Positions 1-7,209 of a stretch of 7,294 nt of DNA are shown piece by piece (the stretch's first letter is position 1; each line of letters starts with the position of its first letter). The stretch is from the NCBI GenBank assembly GCA_958414155.1, contig CATYWI010000058.1:1-7294 (forward strand), given 5' to 3'. A program made the position numbers and the translations under genes. Source of the stretch: an uncultured Anaerotruncus sp. (GTDB lineage: Bacteria; Bacillota_A; Clostridia; Oscillospirales; CAG-272). Below the pieces are notes generated by a model. It made no database searches. It was not told the DNA's origin and saw only the letters and a program-made list of their open reading frames with translations.

Positions 1-920
1 GGATGAACTACAGTATCCTTTTTTCGCTCCTGCCATGCCTTGAGAAACGTTTTCCGGGTATCGTCTCCGAGCAGCACAGCGCCGTTTTCCTTTACTGTGA
101 AGTCGGAGCCTTTCACCTGACGCAGATTGATGAGCGAAAGCACAAAACGGTCGCACATTACGCTTCTGAATTCCTCCATGATATCAAGCGCGAGCGATTT
201 TCGTCCCGGACGGTCTGTATGCATGAAACCGACAAACGGGTCAAGTCCTACCGATTGGAGAGCCGAGGCGCATTCGTTGGCAAAAATCGAATAGCAGAAG
301 GACATCATTGCATTTACCGGGTCACAGGGATGTCGTCTTTCGCGGTTCGCAAAGTGAAAGTCTGCTTTGTTTTGAAGGATCATCACATCAAAGACCGAGA
401 AATACCGGCTTGCGTTTACACCTTCCAGCCCGCGCAGTGTGTCAGTGTCTGTGGCGCTGCGTATCGCGGGTAGCGAATCCCGCAGATAGTCTGCGGCGGC
501 ACGTATCGCTTCACCATCGGAGGAAAGCGGATGATCGCGCAGAAAACGGTTGAGAACAGTGCGGGCATTTGCCGTTTTTGCGCCTATCATGTTGACGGCA
601 ACGGGCAGTGAACGCCGCTCATCGTCCGCAATGCGATATTGCTCACGCCGCAGAAGCACATTGCCGCGCTCCTCGCCTTCCACGCGGCACAGAAAGCGTC
701 CGCCTGACGAGAAAAATGAAAGTCCTTTGCCTGATTCACAGATATGCCGCATAAGAGCGGGACTTGCACCCTGCCAACCGAAGGTCACGATGTTTTCAAG
801 ATTGTGTATCGGAACGCGTCCTATCTCGTTGTCCTTAAGGCGGACGACGACATTTTCACCGTCAAGCGACAGATATGCGTCCGGCGTTGTGACATACAGC
901 GTGTTCAGCAGTTTTTTCAT
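1..920 (-). CDS. cas1: Cas1 integrase, type I-C, 3' end cut by window edge
   Basis: Cas1 is the metal-dependent integrase that, with Cas2, inserts new spacers into the CRISPR array. The frame starts at the ATG at 920-918 and stays open for 306 codons to the left edge with no stop. I-C Cas1 proteins are usually about 340 aa (from memory), so roughly 35-40 codons are missing. The N-terminal beta domain begins MKKLLNTLYVTTPDAYLSLD. The C-terminal helical domain carries the family signatures: GLEG with catalytic Glu166, RRHPCDPVNAMMSF near 195-208, and GFMHTDRPGR with His234 followed by SLALDIMEEF with Asp246 and Glu249. Glu166, His234, Asp246 and Glu249 correspond to the metal site of E. coli Cas1 (E141, H208, D218, D221) by my motif alignment. 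The start codon overlaps the cas4 stop as ATGA (917-920), and GAGG lies 7 nt upstream of the ATG, which supports this start and coupled translation. cas2 would be expected just beyond the edge. Confidence 0.97.
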   Translation of the reverse strand, partial: MKKLLNTLYVTTPDAYLSLDGENVVVRLKDNEIGRVPIHNLENIVTFGWQGASPALMRHICESGKGLSFFSSGGRFLCRVEGEERGNVLLRREQYRIADDERRSLPVAVNMIGAKTANARTVLNRFLRDHPLSSDGEAIRAAADYLRDSLPAIRSATDTDTLRGLEGVNASRYFSVFDVMILQNKADFHFANRERRHPCDPVNAMMSFCYSIFANECASALQSVGLDPFVGFMHTDRPGRKSLALDIMEEFRSVMCDRFVLSLINLRQVKGSDFTVKENGAVLLGDDTRKTFLKAWQERKKDTVVH

Positions 921-1591
921 ACGTTGTCCTCACCGTCTTTCCATATATCCTGCGTATATGCCGATGCCGAGCGGCATTTTTGCAGCCGCGGCAGACATAT
1001 GTCTGCAAGAGAGCAGGCGCGGCATTTTGCGGTTTGCTTTACCTTGGGCGTATAGCCGCGGTCATACAGCGCGCGCATTTCGGTGAGCATGCGCTCGACT
1101 TCGTTGCGAAGCTCGGGACTCAGCGCGACAGGCTCGCGGCGCTTTGTTTCCATGTAATAGAGATACGCAGTCGGGATTGGCGGACAGCAAAGCATTTCTT
1201 CAAGGCATATCGCCTCGGCACAAAGCTGAAGTCTGTCCGCATCTATCTCTTTGGACCTTCCGCGCTTGTACTCGATGGGTGTCGGTAGCCACAGTCCGTC
1301 ACGCCCGGCAAGAGGAACGCCGCCCGGATCGGCACGGAATTCAACGACGTCGCACTTGCCGACAATTCCGTACCGCTCGGAATGCACCGGTATGGCGCGG
1401 CTGACGATAAGTCCGCCGCGCTTTTCGGTGAATTCGGGATCGTCCGCCCTGTCGTGACGCAGACTGCCGTCTACCGTCAGGTAGTTGTCCGCCCATTGCA
1501 TTTCAATGTGTATCAGCGCCCATTGCCTGCGGCAAAATGAGAAATGCTGTAATCCGGATATCAGCAGGTCGCCTTCATTCACTCCCGGCAT
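917..1591 (-). CDS. cas4: Cas4 exonuclease, RecB-like with Fe-S cluster
   Basis: Cas4 is a PD-(D/E)xK nuclease that trims prespacers at the PAM side before integration by Cas1-Cas2, so that new spacers are functional and correctly oriented. The 224-aa protein has the four cysteines expected for the Fe-S cluster: Cys20 in the FSFCRRQWALIHIE motif, then Cys190, Cys193 and Cys199 in KCRACSLADICLPRL. The nuclease core shows GKCDVVEF (Asp81), PIEYKRG (Glu107, Lys109) and the QLCAEAICLEEML helix (Gln122). Length and motif order are normal for I-C. It lies between cas7 and cas1, the usual I-C position. The ATG at 1591 overlaps the end of cas7 by 13 nt and has AGGG 12 nt upstream, a rather long spacing. 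A GTG three codons later (1582) would instead give a 4-nt GTGA overlap with the cas7 stop and a 221-aa protein, but it has no spaced Shine-Dalgarno. The C-terminal end overlaps cas1 by 4 nt. Confidence 0.96.
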   Translation of the reverse strand: MPGVNEGDLLISGLQHFSFCRRQWALIHIEMQWADNYLTVDGSLRHDRADDPEFTEKRGGLIVSRAIPVHSERYGIVGKCDVVEFRADPGGVPLAGRDGLWLPTPIEYKRGRSKEIDADRLQLCAEAICLEEMLCCPPIPTAYLYYMETKRREPVALSPELRNEVERMLTEMRALYDRGYTPKVKQTAKCRACSLADICLPRLQKCRSASAYTQDIWKDGEDNV

Positions 1592-2460
1592 GAGATGTGA
1601 ACACCCTCGGGGCAGGCGGCTTCGTTTATGTTGACCTCGTAGTCCTCGTAGCCGCGTGCAACGTCTATGCCGTCACGACGCTTTACCGAGACAAGACCGA
1701 GCGTGCGGTGCGACGGAGCGTTTCCAAGTTCGGAATCATGTTTGAATATTATGAGTTTGCGGACAGCCATTTTTCCTCTTGCAGCCGAGTGATCGTTCTC
1801 AAACATGTTGACGATAGCGTTCCACAGCAGCTCAAGGTCGTCCTCGCTGAAATGTGTTACACGGCGTGCGAGATTGGCGGAAATAAAGCCGTCGGCGCGG
1901 TAAAGAGCGTATGGAACGATGTGCTTGCGCCCCATTTCGGTGTCTTTTTTTTCGTAATCGGCTTCCGTTGTGATGGCAACGCGGGTGATCGTGACCTCCT
2001 GCCTTACGATGGGGTCGATGCTGCGTGCAAAGCCGAGCTGAACGGGACCGCGCACCTGACCGCAGTTGAGCTTGTCCTTTACAAAGGTGGTCATAACGGC
2101 TCCGAAGGTGCGCACGTCGTAGAAATTGGAACACATGAAATCGCGCAGCTTTAAATCTATCTCGGGATCTTTTTTCTCAAGCTTTTTGCCCTCGCCGAGC
2201 ACCGCCGAATAAGCGCGCTTATCGGAGGTGTTGAGCGGCACGCCGTCCTTGATGTAAATGCCGTAGCCGGGGGCGTCCTCCATTGTATCCTCAACATAAT
2301 TGCGGATCTTGCGCTTCAGACACACGTCGGTAACGAGTCCCAGACCCGTTTCGGGGTCAATACGCGGCATATTTGCGGCGTCCGGGTCGCCGTTCGGGTT
2401 GCCGTTTTCAACGTCAAAAAGAATGGTGAATTCGTATCTGTTTTTAATTATCTCGCTCAT
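1579..2460 (-). CDS. cas7: Cas7 (Csd2), backbone subunit of I-C Cascade
   Basis: Cas7 (Csd2) is the RNA-binding RAMP subunit that polymerises along the crRNA spacer and forms the backbone of the I-C surveillance complex. The hallmark N-terminus is clear: NRYEFTILFDVENGNPNGDP, followed shortly by NMPRIDPETG and TDVCLKRKIRNYV. The QVRGPVQLGFARSIDPIV segment and the ITTE...MGRKHIVPYALYRADGF segment in the middle are also typical of the family. A perfect GGAGGT (2472-2467) decides the start. It directly abuts an ATG at 2466 (0 nt spacing) but lies exactly 6 nt before the ATG at 2460, so I chose 2460 (293 aa, beginning MSEIIKNRYEF). The 2466 start would add Met-Thr and overlap the cas8c stop as ATGA. 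The stop at 1581-1579 lies inside the start of cas4. An A8 run on the coding strand (1952-1945) encodes part of YEKKD. Confidence 0.97.
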   Translation of the reverse strand: MSEIIKNRYEFTILFDVENGNPNGDPDAANMPRIDPETGLGLVTDVCLKRKIRNYVEDTMEDAPGYGIYIKDGVPLNTSDKRAYSAVLGEGKKLEKKDPEIDLKLRDFMCSNFYDVRTFGAVMTTFVKDKLNCGQVRGPVQLGFARSIDPIVRQEVTITRVAITTEADYEKKDTEMGRKHIVPYALYRADGFISANLARRVTHFSEDDLELLWNAIVNMFENDHSAARGKMAVRKLIIFKHDSELGNAPSHRTLGLVSVKRRDGIDVARGYEDYEVNINEAACPEGVHISCRE

Positions 2461-2462
2461 GG

Positions 2463-2852
2463 TCATACCTCCGTGTTATCCTTGTTTGCTGATTTATTGT
2501 TTTTGGCTTCTTCGATATCTCTGAATTTTTTCTGGGTCTGATGGTAATAGCCGAGAAGAAAGAGTCCCTGCTCGGTGTTGTCAAGACGCGCGGGGAAGGG
2601 AACGCCGCCTTCAAGCTTGTCCATAAGACCGGCTATCAGCTTTGCGTCGGCTACGCTGCCGGATTTTGCAAGGTGATGGTTGGCGGTCTGGAGCATGCTG
2701 GGGAACACCAGCGCGGGCGTTGCGGCGGCGGATGTCATATACCGCTCTCTGATATTTGAGGAATTGTTTGCGCGATACTGCGCATTTTCCAGTGCGGCAA
2801 ACAGCCGCCCGAGTACATACGCACGGTTTGTGCTTTCTTCGTTAAGCGCCAT
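2463..2852 (-). CDS. cas11c: Cas11c small subunit from internal start in cas8c
   Basis: This is a predicted in-frame gene within a gene: the C-terminal 129 residues of Cas8c translated from their own start. The ATG at 2852-2850 is codon 457 of cas8c (4220 minus 2852 is 1368, divisible by 3). A full AAGGAGGT Shine-Dalgarno (2867-2860), encoded by Lys452-Glu453-Val454, stands 7 nt before it, better than the site of several annotated genes here. The product begins [20 protein letters not shown] and looks mostly helical, with [19 protein letters not shown] and [13 protein letters not shown] stretches. Published work on type I-C, I-B and I-D systems established that cas8/cas10d genes often encode the small subunit Cas11 by internal translation; several Cas11 copies line the complex and stabilise the R-loop. 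Position, size and ribosome binding site all fit that precedent. Expression from this locus is inferred. Confidence 0.82.
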   Translation of the reverse strand: MALNEESTNRAYVLGRLFAALENAQYRANNSSNIRERYMTSAAATPALVFPSMLQTANHHLAKSGSVADAKLIAGLMDKLEGGVPFPARLDNTEQGLFLLGYYHQTQKKFRDIEEAKNNKSANKDNTEV

Positions 2853-4220
2853 TGAAAGGACCTCCTTGTATGATCCACAGTTTTTATTTTTGAGAAGATA
2901 TGCTTTTATGATCGCGGCTTTGCCGGATGATATCTCATGCTCCGCACGTATGCGGATGAGCACAGATTCATAAAGCGCTTCGGGATAACGCCAGTCATTG
3001 AGGATCGCGCTGAGCAGCGATCCGCCGAGCAGCGGCGAGACAGCCTTGGCACGGTTTTGAACATTCGGTGAGACGGTTTCGAGCAGTAGCCAATACGGAG
3101 TCAGATATTTGCGCTGTTTGTCTGACTTTTCGATCTCAAGCCGCCTGTAATGTGCCGCGATGTTGTCGATGAACCTGCCGAAGGTGTCGCGGTAAAAGAA
3201 TCGCACCGAAAGCCTTGCGGAGTTCGGAGAAATGCCGAGGATGCAGAACGGCTTTTCAAGCGTTGCGGCGGAAAAATCAAGCGGTTCTCCGCGCAGTATG
3301 CGCTTCATTGCCGTGTTCAGCGTTTCGTCGTCATCACCACCGCCGTACAGAAAATCACCGAAGAAGTCTTCGCACGCATCGTCGGCATCGAGCGTCCACC
3401 AAACCACAGTGGCGTCACCCAGACGGGCGCGGTGCCGCCCGGAAATAAGATAATTCAGCGCCGATGTGTAGGCGTACATGGCATATCTGCCGACCGGAGC
3501 GTTCAGCCCCTGTCCGCCGTCCTTGCCGTAGGATTCAAAAGCGGGGGCGTTGAAGCCGATAAGATTTGCACCGCTTGATTGTGCACCTTCCACGCCCCTG
3601 ATCTTGTCGTGCAGAATGGCGATCATGTCCTCCCGACCTGTAACAAGACATCTGCCGGTGACAGCGTTGTCATCACCGCTGTTGTATGCCGTGTCCCATG
3701 CGGCGGCGATCTCCGGATCGTCCATCATATATTGCCCGTCTTCGTCCGCAAAGGTCACGACCGCGCCCTTGTCAAGTTCGGCGGCAATGCCTTCGGGGAC
3801 TCCGAGCGACGAAAGATCCGATGGCTGATGATTTTCAAAGAACCGGCGCAGTGTTTCTGCGGCAGACGAGCCGGAATTTTTCAGGATGCTAAGATGCAGC
3901 TCACGGGCGGCTTCGAATTTCTGCTGTGCCTTGGCGTCGGTGAGAGAGGCTCCGAGAAGATATGCTGCCGTGTCGCACAAAAAGTTTGCGCGTATACCTG
4001 CCGTGCGAACAACAGGCGCAGGTACAAACAGATTCTGCGGTACCGAGACGGTCTTCTTGCCGCGCACCTCGTCCTTTTTCAGGCTGACGATCGTTTTTAT
4101 GCTGCCGTCCGGACGCAAAAGCACCGCATAGCTCACGCGCACAACGCTCCATCCGGGACGCTTGAGTTCTCCTTTGGCTTCAAGTGCTTCGTAATAGGAA
4201 ACGAGAGAGGAAAGTATCAT
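2463..4220 (-). CDS. cas8c: Cas8c (Csd1), large subunit of I-C Cascade
   Basis: Cas8c (Csd1) is the large subunit of I-C Cascade; it recognises the PAM, opens the target duplex and recruits Cas3. The 585-aa length is normal for the family. The strongest signature is the Csd1 core around 219-260: [20 protein letters not shown], then [20 protein letters not shown]. Other typical pieces are VVWWTLD near 272-278, [20 protein letters not shown] near 328-346 and LPxRLDxxEQGLFxLGYYHQ-type residues at 540-562, followed by a lysine-rich tail. The ATG at 4220 overlaps the cas5c stop as ATGA (4217-4220), and AAAGGAG lies 8 nt upstream, giving a clear start. The stop at 2465-2463 abuts cas7, whose Shine-Dalgarno is encoded by the last cas8c codons (N-T-E-V). 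The C-terminal 129 residues are also the predicted separate product Cas11c, made from an internal start at Met457. Confidence 0.97.
   Translation of the reverse strand: MILSSLVSYYEALEAKGELKRPGWSVVRVSYAVLLRPDGSIKTIVSLKKDEVRGKKTVSVPQNLFVPAPVVRTAGIRANFLCDTAAYLLGASLTDAKAQQKFEAARELHLSILKNSGSSAAETLRRFFENHQPSDLSSLGVPEGIAAELDKGAVVTFADEDGQYMMDDPEIAAAWDTAYNSGDDNAVTGRCLVTGREDMIAILHDKIRGVEGAQSSGANLIGFNAPAFESYGKDGGQGLNAPVGRYAMYAYTSALNYLISGRHRARLGDATVVWWTLDADDACEDFFGDFLYGGGDDDETLNTAMKRILRGEPLDFSAATLEKPFCILGISPNSARLSVRFFYRDTFGRFIDNIAAHYRRLEIEKSDKQRKYLTPYWLLLETVSPNVQNRAKAVSPLLGGSLLSAILNDWRYPEALYESVLIRIRAEHEISSGKAAIIKAYLLKNKNCGSYKEVLSMALNEESTNRAYVLGRLFAALENAQYRANNSSNIRERYMTSAAATPALVFPSMLQTANHHLAKSGSVADAKLIAGLMDKLEGGVPFPARLDNTEQGLFLLGYYHQTQKKFRDIEEAKNNKSANKDNTEV
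2467..2472 (-). promoter_or_regulatory. Shine-Dalgarno deciding the cas7 start
   Basis: GGAGGT on the minus strand, inside the last codons of cas8c. It directly touches the ATG at 2466 but is 6 nt from the ATG at 2460, so it favours the downstream ATG as the true cas7 start. Initiation here would overlap termination of cas8c and cas11c, consistent with coupling and with strong expression of the multi-copy backbone subunit. Confidence 0.85.
2860..2867 (-). promoter_or_regulatory. Internal Shine-Dalgarno for cas11c
   Basis: On the minus strand this reads AAGGAGGT, a complete match to the anti-Shine-Dalgarno core, placed 7 nt before the in-frame ATG at 2852 inside cas8c. It is encoded by codons 452-454 of cas8c. 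It is the signal that suggests separate translation of the Cas8c C-terminal part. Confidence 0.85.
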
Positions 4221-4876
4221 TGTAATATCTCCTTTCCCGCAACGTCCATCACGCCGTTCTTCAGCTCTGCGTGGAAAAACATCGGATATATACCTTCATC
4301 CGTGTAATCCATGTCGTACAGCATGATGCCGAGGTCGCGCGATTCGCCGATAGGCTCCGGCGGGCGAGAATCGGGTGTCAGCAACTCAAAAGCGGCAGGG
4401 AATTCCTTGCAGCCGAAATATGGATTGGCAAAACATCTGCCGCGCCGCGCGCGGTTGCAGAAGATCGCGTAGAATTTGTCCTCGCTGTCCTCCGCACCCA
4501 TTTTTTCGGGTATCACATCAAAGTTGGCTTCAATGACATATGAGACATCACGCAGCACCGTTGCGGCGCGTTGGGCTATCGCGTCGCGGCGGTCTATGAA
4601 GATGGGCTTTTCCGATCCGTTTGCGGCGGCAAGCAGATCGGTGGCAAGTATCTTTTTGGATACCTCGTTGCGTCGTATGTTGGTGAAGCGTATCGGTTTT
4701 TCGACTATAATGCGCTTCACGCACCACCGAAGCCCCGGATGATAGTAGATGGCGTCAAGTATTCCGCGCGCGGCAGACGGCGTCATAACGTCGTAGCTGT
4801 AACGCTCGACCTTCAGCTCCGGACGGCTGAAAAGGGCATAGTCGCCGAATACTCGGAGTCTTATGGGTTCCGGCAT
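4217..4876 (-). CDS. cas5c: Cas5c (Cas5d), crRNA-processing Cascade subunit
   Basis: In type I-C there is no Cas6; Cas5c (also called Cas5d) cuts the pre-crRNA in the repeat and stays bound to the 5' handle in Cascade. The 219-aa protein begins [20 protein letters not shown], the family start, followed by [20 protein letters not shown] and IYYHP with Tyr44, equivalent to catalytic Tyr46 of the B. halodurans enzyme by my alignment. Lys134 in [19 protein letters not shown] matches catalytic Lys116; the next residue is Phe135 where the B. halodurans protein has His117. The conserved [19 protein letters not shown] segment lies at 146-164. The ATG at 4876 has GGAGGTGA (4888-4881) ending 4 nt upstream, a near-ideal site. 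The stop overlaps the cas8c start by 4 nt. A 58-nt gap separates it from cas3 upstream. Confidence 0.96.
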   Translation of the reverse strand: MPEPIRLRVFGDYALFSRPELKVERYSYDVMTPSAARGILDAIYYHPGLRWCVKRIIVEKPIRFTNIRRNEVSKKILATDLLAAANGSEKPIFIDRRDAIAQRAATVLRDVSYVIEANFDVIPEKMGAEDSEDKFYAIFCNRARRGRCFANPYFGCKEFPAAFELLTPDSRPPEPIGESRDLGIMLYDMDYTDEGIYPMFFHAELKNGVMDVAGKEILQ

Positions 4877-4934
4877 CGGATCACCTCCGTATATTTTTCA
4901 TTATTTTTATGGTTCAAAGATTCACAGCGTCGGT
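4877..4934 (-). other. cas3-cas5c intergenic gap with cas5c ribosome binding site
   Basis: This 58-nt AT-rich spacer is the only real gap inside the operon. It holds the strong cas5c Shine-Dalgarno GGAGGTGA at 4888-4881. I see no hairpin followed by a T run on the minus strand, so no intrinsic terminator separates cas3 from the Cascade genes. A weak promoter-like pair is present but badly placed (see rejected items). Confidence 0.7.
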
Positions 4935-7112
4935 TTACATGAGCAGTGCTTCTCCGGTTTCGCGGAATGTCAGCCCGCAGTGCGGGTCATACCATGACGG
5001 ATCCTCAAGCACGGATATCCCGCCATACTCCTGTGACAGAACTCCGGCTTCGCGCAGCTTTTTGTATTCGTTTTCGTAAACCGAAACAGAGTCGCGCCCG
5101 GCGCGGCGGAGAAGTCCGCGGTTCAGTCTGCCGCTTCTTACGGCGGCGCATACATCGCCGTTTTCACTGTTCGGGATAAGTATCTGCTTCTGATCCTTTG
5201 CTATGTAGCGGAAGCGCTCGTCGATCTCGCGGTACCAAAGCCCGCGGTGTCCTTCCTCGCGCTGATTTATGAGAGGGAGAATATCTTTTTCGTCCAGTTT
5301 ATCCTTCACCTCGGACGGACTGACCGTATATAGCCGTTCGAAGTATGCGTGTATGGCTTCCGGCAGTGAAATATCGCCGTAAAGCTCGCATATCCGTTCT
5401 GTCATTGCGGAGACTGCCGAGAAGCGTTCGGAAGGCTTTTCTCGCGAAAAAACGTACACAATGCTTTCATCTGTCCCGCGCCGTCCCTCGCGGTTGCAGC
5501 GTCCGCCTGCCTGAATTATCGAATCAAGCCCCGCCATCTCGCGGAAAACGGTTGGAAAATCCACATCCACACCGGCTTCGATAAGCGAGGTGGACACCAC
5601 AAGGCACTTCTCGCCGCGCCTTAGCCGTTCCCGGACCGCTTCTATGCTTTGCCCGAGGTGCGCCGGAGTCATATAGGTCGAAAGATGAAACACGCCGTTG
5701 CCCTTCAGCGCCTCATAATAGCTCCGCACGCCCTTGCGTGAATTAAGAACGCAGAGCGCCGAGCCTGCCGCACTAATCATTTCACACACGGCGTCATCAC
5801 TGCATTTTCCGAGCATACGATAACGCGCGCGGGCAAAGTCGGGGTACATGCGTGCGGTGTCCGGGCAGATATCACGCGCTGTGATACCATTATCATCAAG
5901 CAGACGTTCGAGCGCGGGCTGAGTCGCCGTGCAGAGAACAGCGGTACAGCCGTAATTTTTTACAAGCTCGGAGACGGCACGCATACACGGCCGCAGCAGC
6001 TCCACGGGGAGCATCTGAGCTTCGTCAAAAATTATAACGCTGTCTGCAATGTTGTGCAGCTTACGGCAGCGGGATGAGGCGGCTGCATGCAGAGATTCAA
6101 AAAACTGCACGTTCGTCGTTACCACTATCGGTTTATCCCAGTTTTCGGCGGCAAGCTCGGCAGGTGAACGCTCGCCGTATTCTCCCACTGCGCCGTGATC
6201 GGCGGTGCTGTAATGACCGAGCACGTTGCGTTCCCCGAATATATTTTCAAAAATGCCGACCGTCTGCCTTATAATGCTGATGTACGGGATAACGTATATT
6301 ATCCGCTTCATGCCGTGCGTCCGCCGATGGTCAAGCGCAAACGCCATAGACGACAGCGTTTTTCCGCCGCCTGTCGGAACGGTAAGCCGGAATATCCCTT
6401 TATCCGATACTGCGGCGCTTCGGCATGCGGTTAGAATTTTGGCACGGTTATCATTGAGCTTTCCGCTTTTTCCGGAAAAGCTCTCTTTCATATAATGCTC
6501 AAACCGACCGGTCAGAACTTCAAAAGGCTCTCCGCCGTCGCGCATAGCGTCATTACCGGACATAAATGCCTCGGTATCAAGAAAATCGGCGTCCACAAGT
6601 GATGAAAACAGCATCCTGCCGAGGAACTGATAACTGTACCGGTCGTGAAAAGCCGCAGACAGCTCGCTTACCTCGGGAATTTCTCCAAGCTCCGCACGGT
6701 AAGCGTAAAAGTCATCCCCAAGCGCCCGACGGCGCTTGAGCTTTGCCATAAATGTGTCGCCGTCCTCGGTGTCCAATTTATTGCCTTGGTCGGGAAGACC
6801 GGTGTGGTGCCCCGCGATCGCAAACGCAAGCAACATATCGGCGTTGCTCCGGCGCTGTGCGGCTCTTTCGGCAAAGAGACGCATCCCGGCGGAGGAATGC
6901 TCGTATTTTCCGCCCGCGCCACGGAGGCGTGCCTGAAACGCGGGAGCATATTTACCCACATCGTGAAACAGACCCGCCGCGTATGCGGCGGCACCGAAGC
7001 CGAATACCGAGGCGGCTTCTTTGGCACGTTCGGCTGTTCCTTTTGCATGTTCTTCGATGGTCTGCATGCGTCCGTCGGGCGTGGTGTGCGCATAGTATTT
7101 TTCGGATGTCAT
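4935..7112 (-). CDS. cas3: Cas3 HD nuclease-helicase, type I-C
   Basis: Cas3 is the effector recruited to the Cascade R-loop; it nicks the displaced strand and then unwinds and degrades target DNA. The 725-aa protein has the standard order. The HD nuclease domain covers about 1-210, with His22 (IEEHAKGT), the HD pair His50-Asp51 (LFHDVGK), His72 (YEHSSAG), His102-His103 (AGHHTGLPD) and Asp174 (SLVDADFLDTE). The superfamily 2 helicase follows: Walker A VPTGGGKT (245-252), the DEAH-type box as DEAQ (363-366), motif III as CTATQP (394-399), motif V as STSLIEAGVDVDFP (507-520) and motif VI as QAGGRCNREG (534-543). A C-terminal domain of about 150 residues ends at the TAA at 4937-4935. All catalytic residues I can check are present. 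The ATG at 7112 has GGGAGG 5 nt upstream, fixing the start. It is the first gene of the operon, the normal I-C order. Confidence 0.97.
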   Translation of the reverse strand: MTSEKYYAHTTPDGRMQTIEEHAKGTAERAKEAASVFGFGAAAYAAGLFHDVGKYAPAFQARLRGAGGKYEHSSAGMRLFAERAAQRRSNADMLLAFAIAGHHTGLPDQGNKLDTEDGDTFMAKLKRRRALGDDFYAYRAELGEIPEVSELSAAFHDRYSYQFLGRMLFSSLVDADFLDTEAFMSGNDAMRDGGEPFEVLTGRFEHYMKESFSGKSGKLNDNRAKILTACRSAAVSDKGIFRLTVPTGGGKTLSSMAFALDHRRTHGMKRIIYVIPYISIIRQTVGIFENIFGERNVLGHYSTADHGAVGEYGERSPAELAAENWDKPIVVTTNVQFFESLHAAASSRCRKLHNIADSVIIFDEAQMLPVELLRPCMRAVSELVKNYGCTAVLCTATQPALERLLDDNGITARDICPDTARMYPDFARARYRMLGKCSDDAVCEMISAAGSALCVLNSRKGVRSYYEALKGNGVFHLSTYMTPAHLGQSIEAVRERLRRGEKCLVVSTSLIEAGVDVDFPTVFREMAGLDSIIQAGGRCNREGRRGTDESIVYVFSREKPSERFSAVSAMTERICELYGDISLPEAIHAYFERLYTVSPSEVKDKLDEKDILPLINQREEGHRGLWYREIDERFRYIAKDQKQILIPNSENGDVCAAVRSGRLNRGLLRRAGRDSVSVYENEYKKLREAGVLSQEYGGISVLEDPSWYDPHCGLTFRETGEALLM

Positions 7113-7137
7113 TTGTTCCTCCCGGCATTGTGTGCAT

Positions 7138-7154
7138 GATATATAAAATATATC
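7138..7154 (-). repeat. 7-bp perfect inverted repeat in the cas3 leader
   Basis: The minus strand reads GATATAT-TTT-ATATATC, a perfect 7-bp inverted repeat with a 3-nt centre. It falls between the predicted transcription start (about 7174) and the cas3 Shine-Dalgarno, so it is in the 5' untranslated region. It could be a small operator or a weak AU stem; AT-rich sequence also produces such palindromes by chance. Confidence 0.5.
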
Positions 7155-7180
7155 TTACGTATCGGCATGTTCTTGTATAT

Positions 7181-7209
7181 ATAATATCATATTTCGACAG
7201 GATTTGCAA
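7181..7209 (-). promoter_or_regulatory. Predicted sigma-A-type promoter of the cas operon
   Basis: On the minus strand, -35 TTGCAA (7209-7204; 4 of 6 matches to TTGACA) and -10 TATTAT (7186-7181; 5 of 6 matches to TATAAT) are separated by exactly 17 nt. A TG dinucleotide one base before the -10 (TGA-TATTAT) makes an extended -10 element. Predicted start of transcription is near 7174, leaving a leader of about 60 nt before the cas3 ATG. It is the best promoter I see in the window and likely drives the whole operon. Confidence 0.7.

Noticed and set aside
1498..1512. Stretch CATTTCAATG resembling the end of a type I-C CRISPR repeat (ATTTCAATCCACGC on this strand)
   Set aside because: Only a short match, inside conserved cas4 codons for HIEMQW, with no second copy at spacer distance. 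It is coding coincidence, not a repeat.
3624..3635. GGGAGG just before an in-frame ATG (Met199) in cas8c
   Set aside because: Spacing is only 2 nt, too short for efficient initiation, and a product starting there matches no known subunit.
3579..4307. Long plus-strand open frame of 242 codons opposite cas8c and cas5c
   Set aside because: It is antisense to two clear conserved genes, lacks recognisable domains and has no good ribosome binding site. The same holds for the other plus-strand frames across the window.
4888..4916. Promoter-like pair before cas5c on the minus strand: TTGAAC, 17 nt, TATACG
   Set aside because: Both boxes match only 4 of 6 positions, and transcription would begin at or after the cas5c Shine-Dalgarno, removing the ribosome binding site.
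4877..4934. Possible terminator between cas3 and cas5c
   Set aside because: No GC stem followed by a T run can be formed on the minus strand; the T-rich runs seen are on the plus strand.
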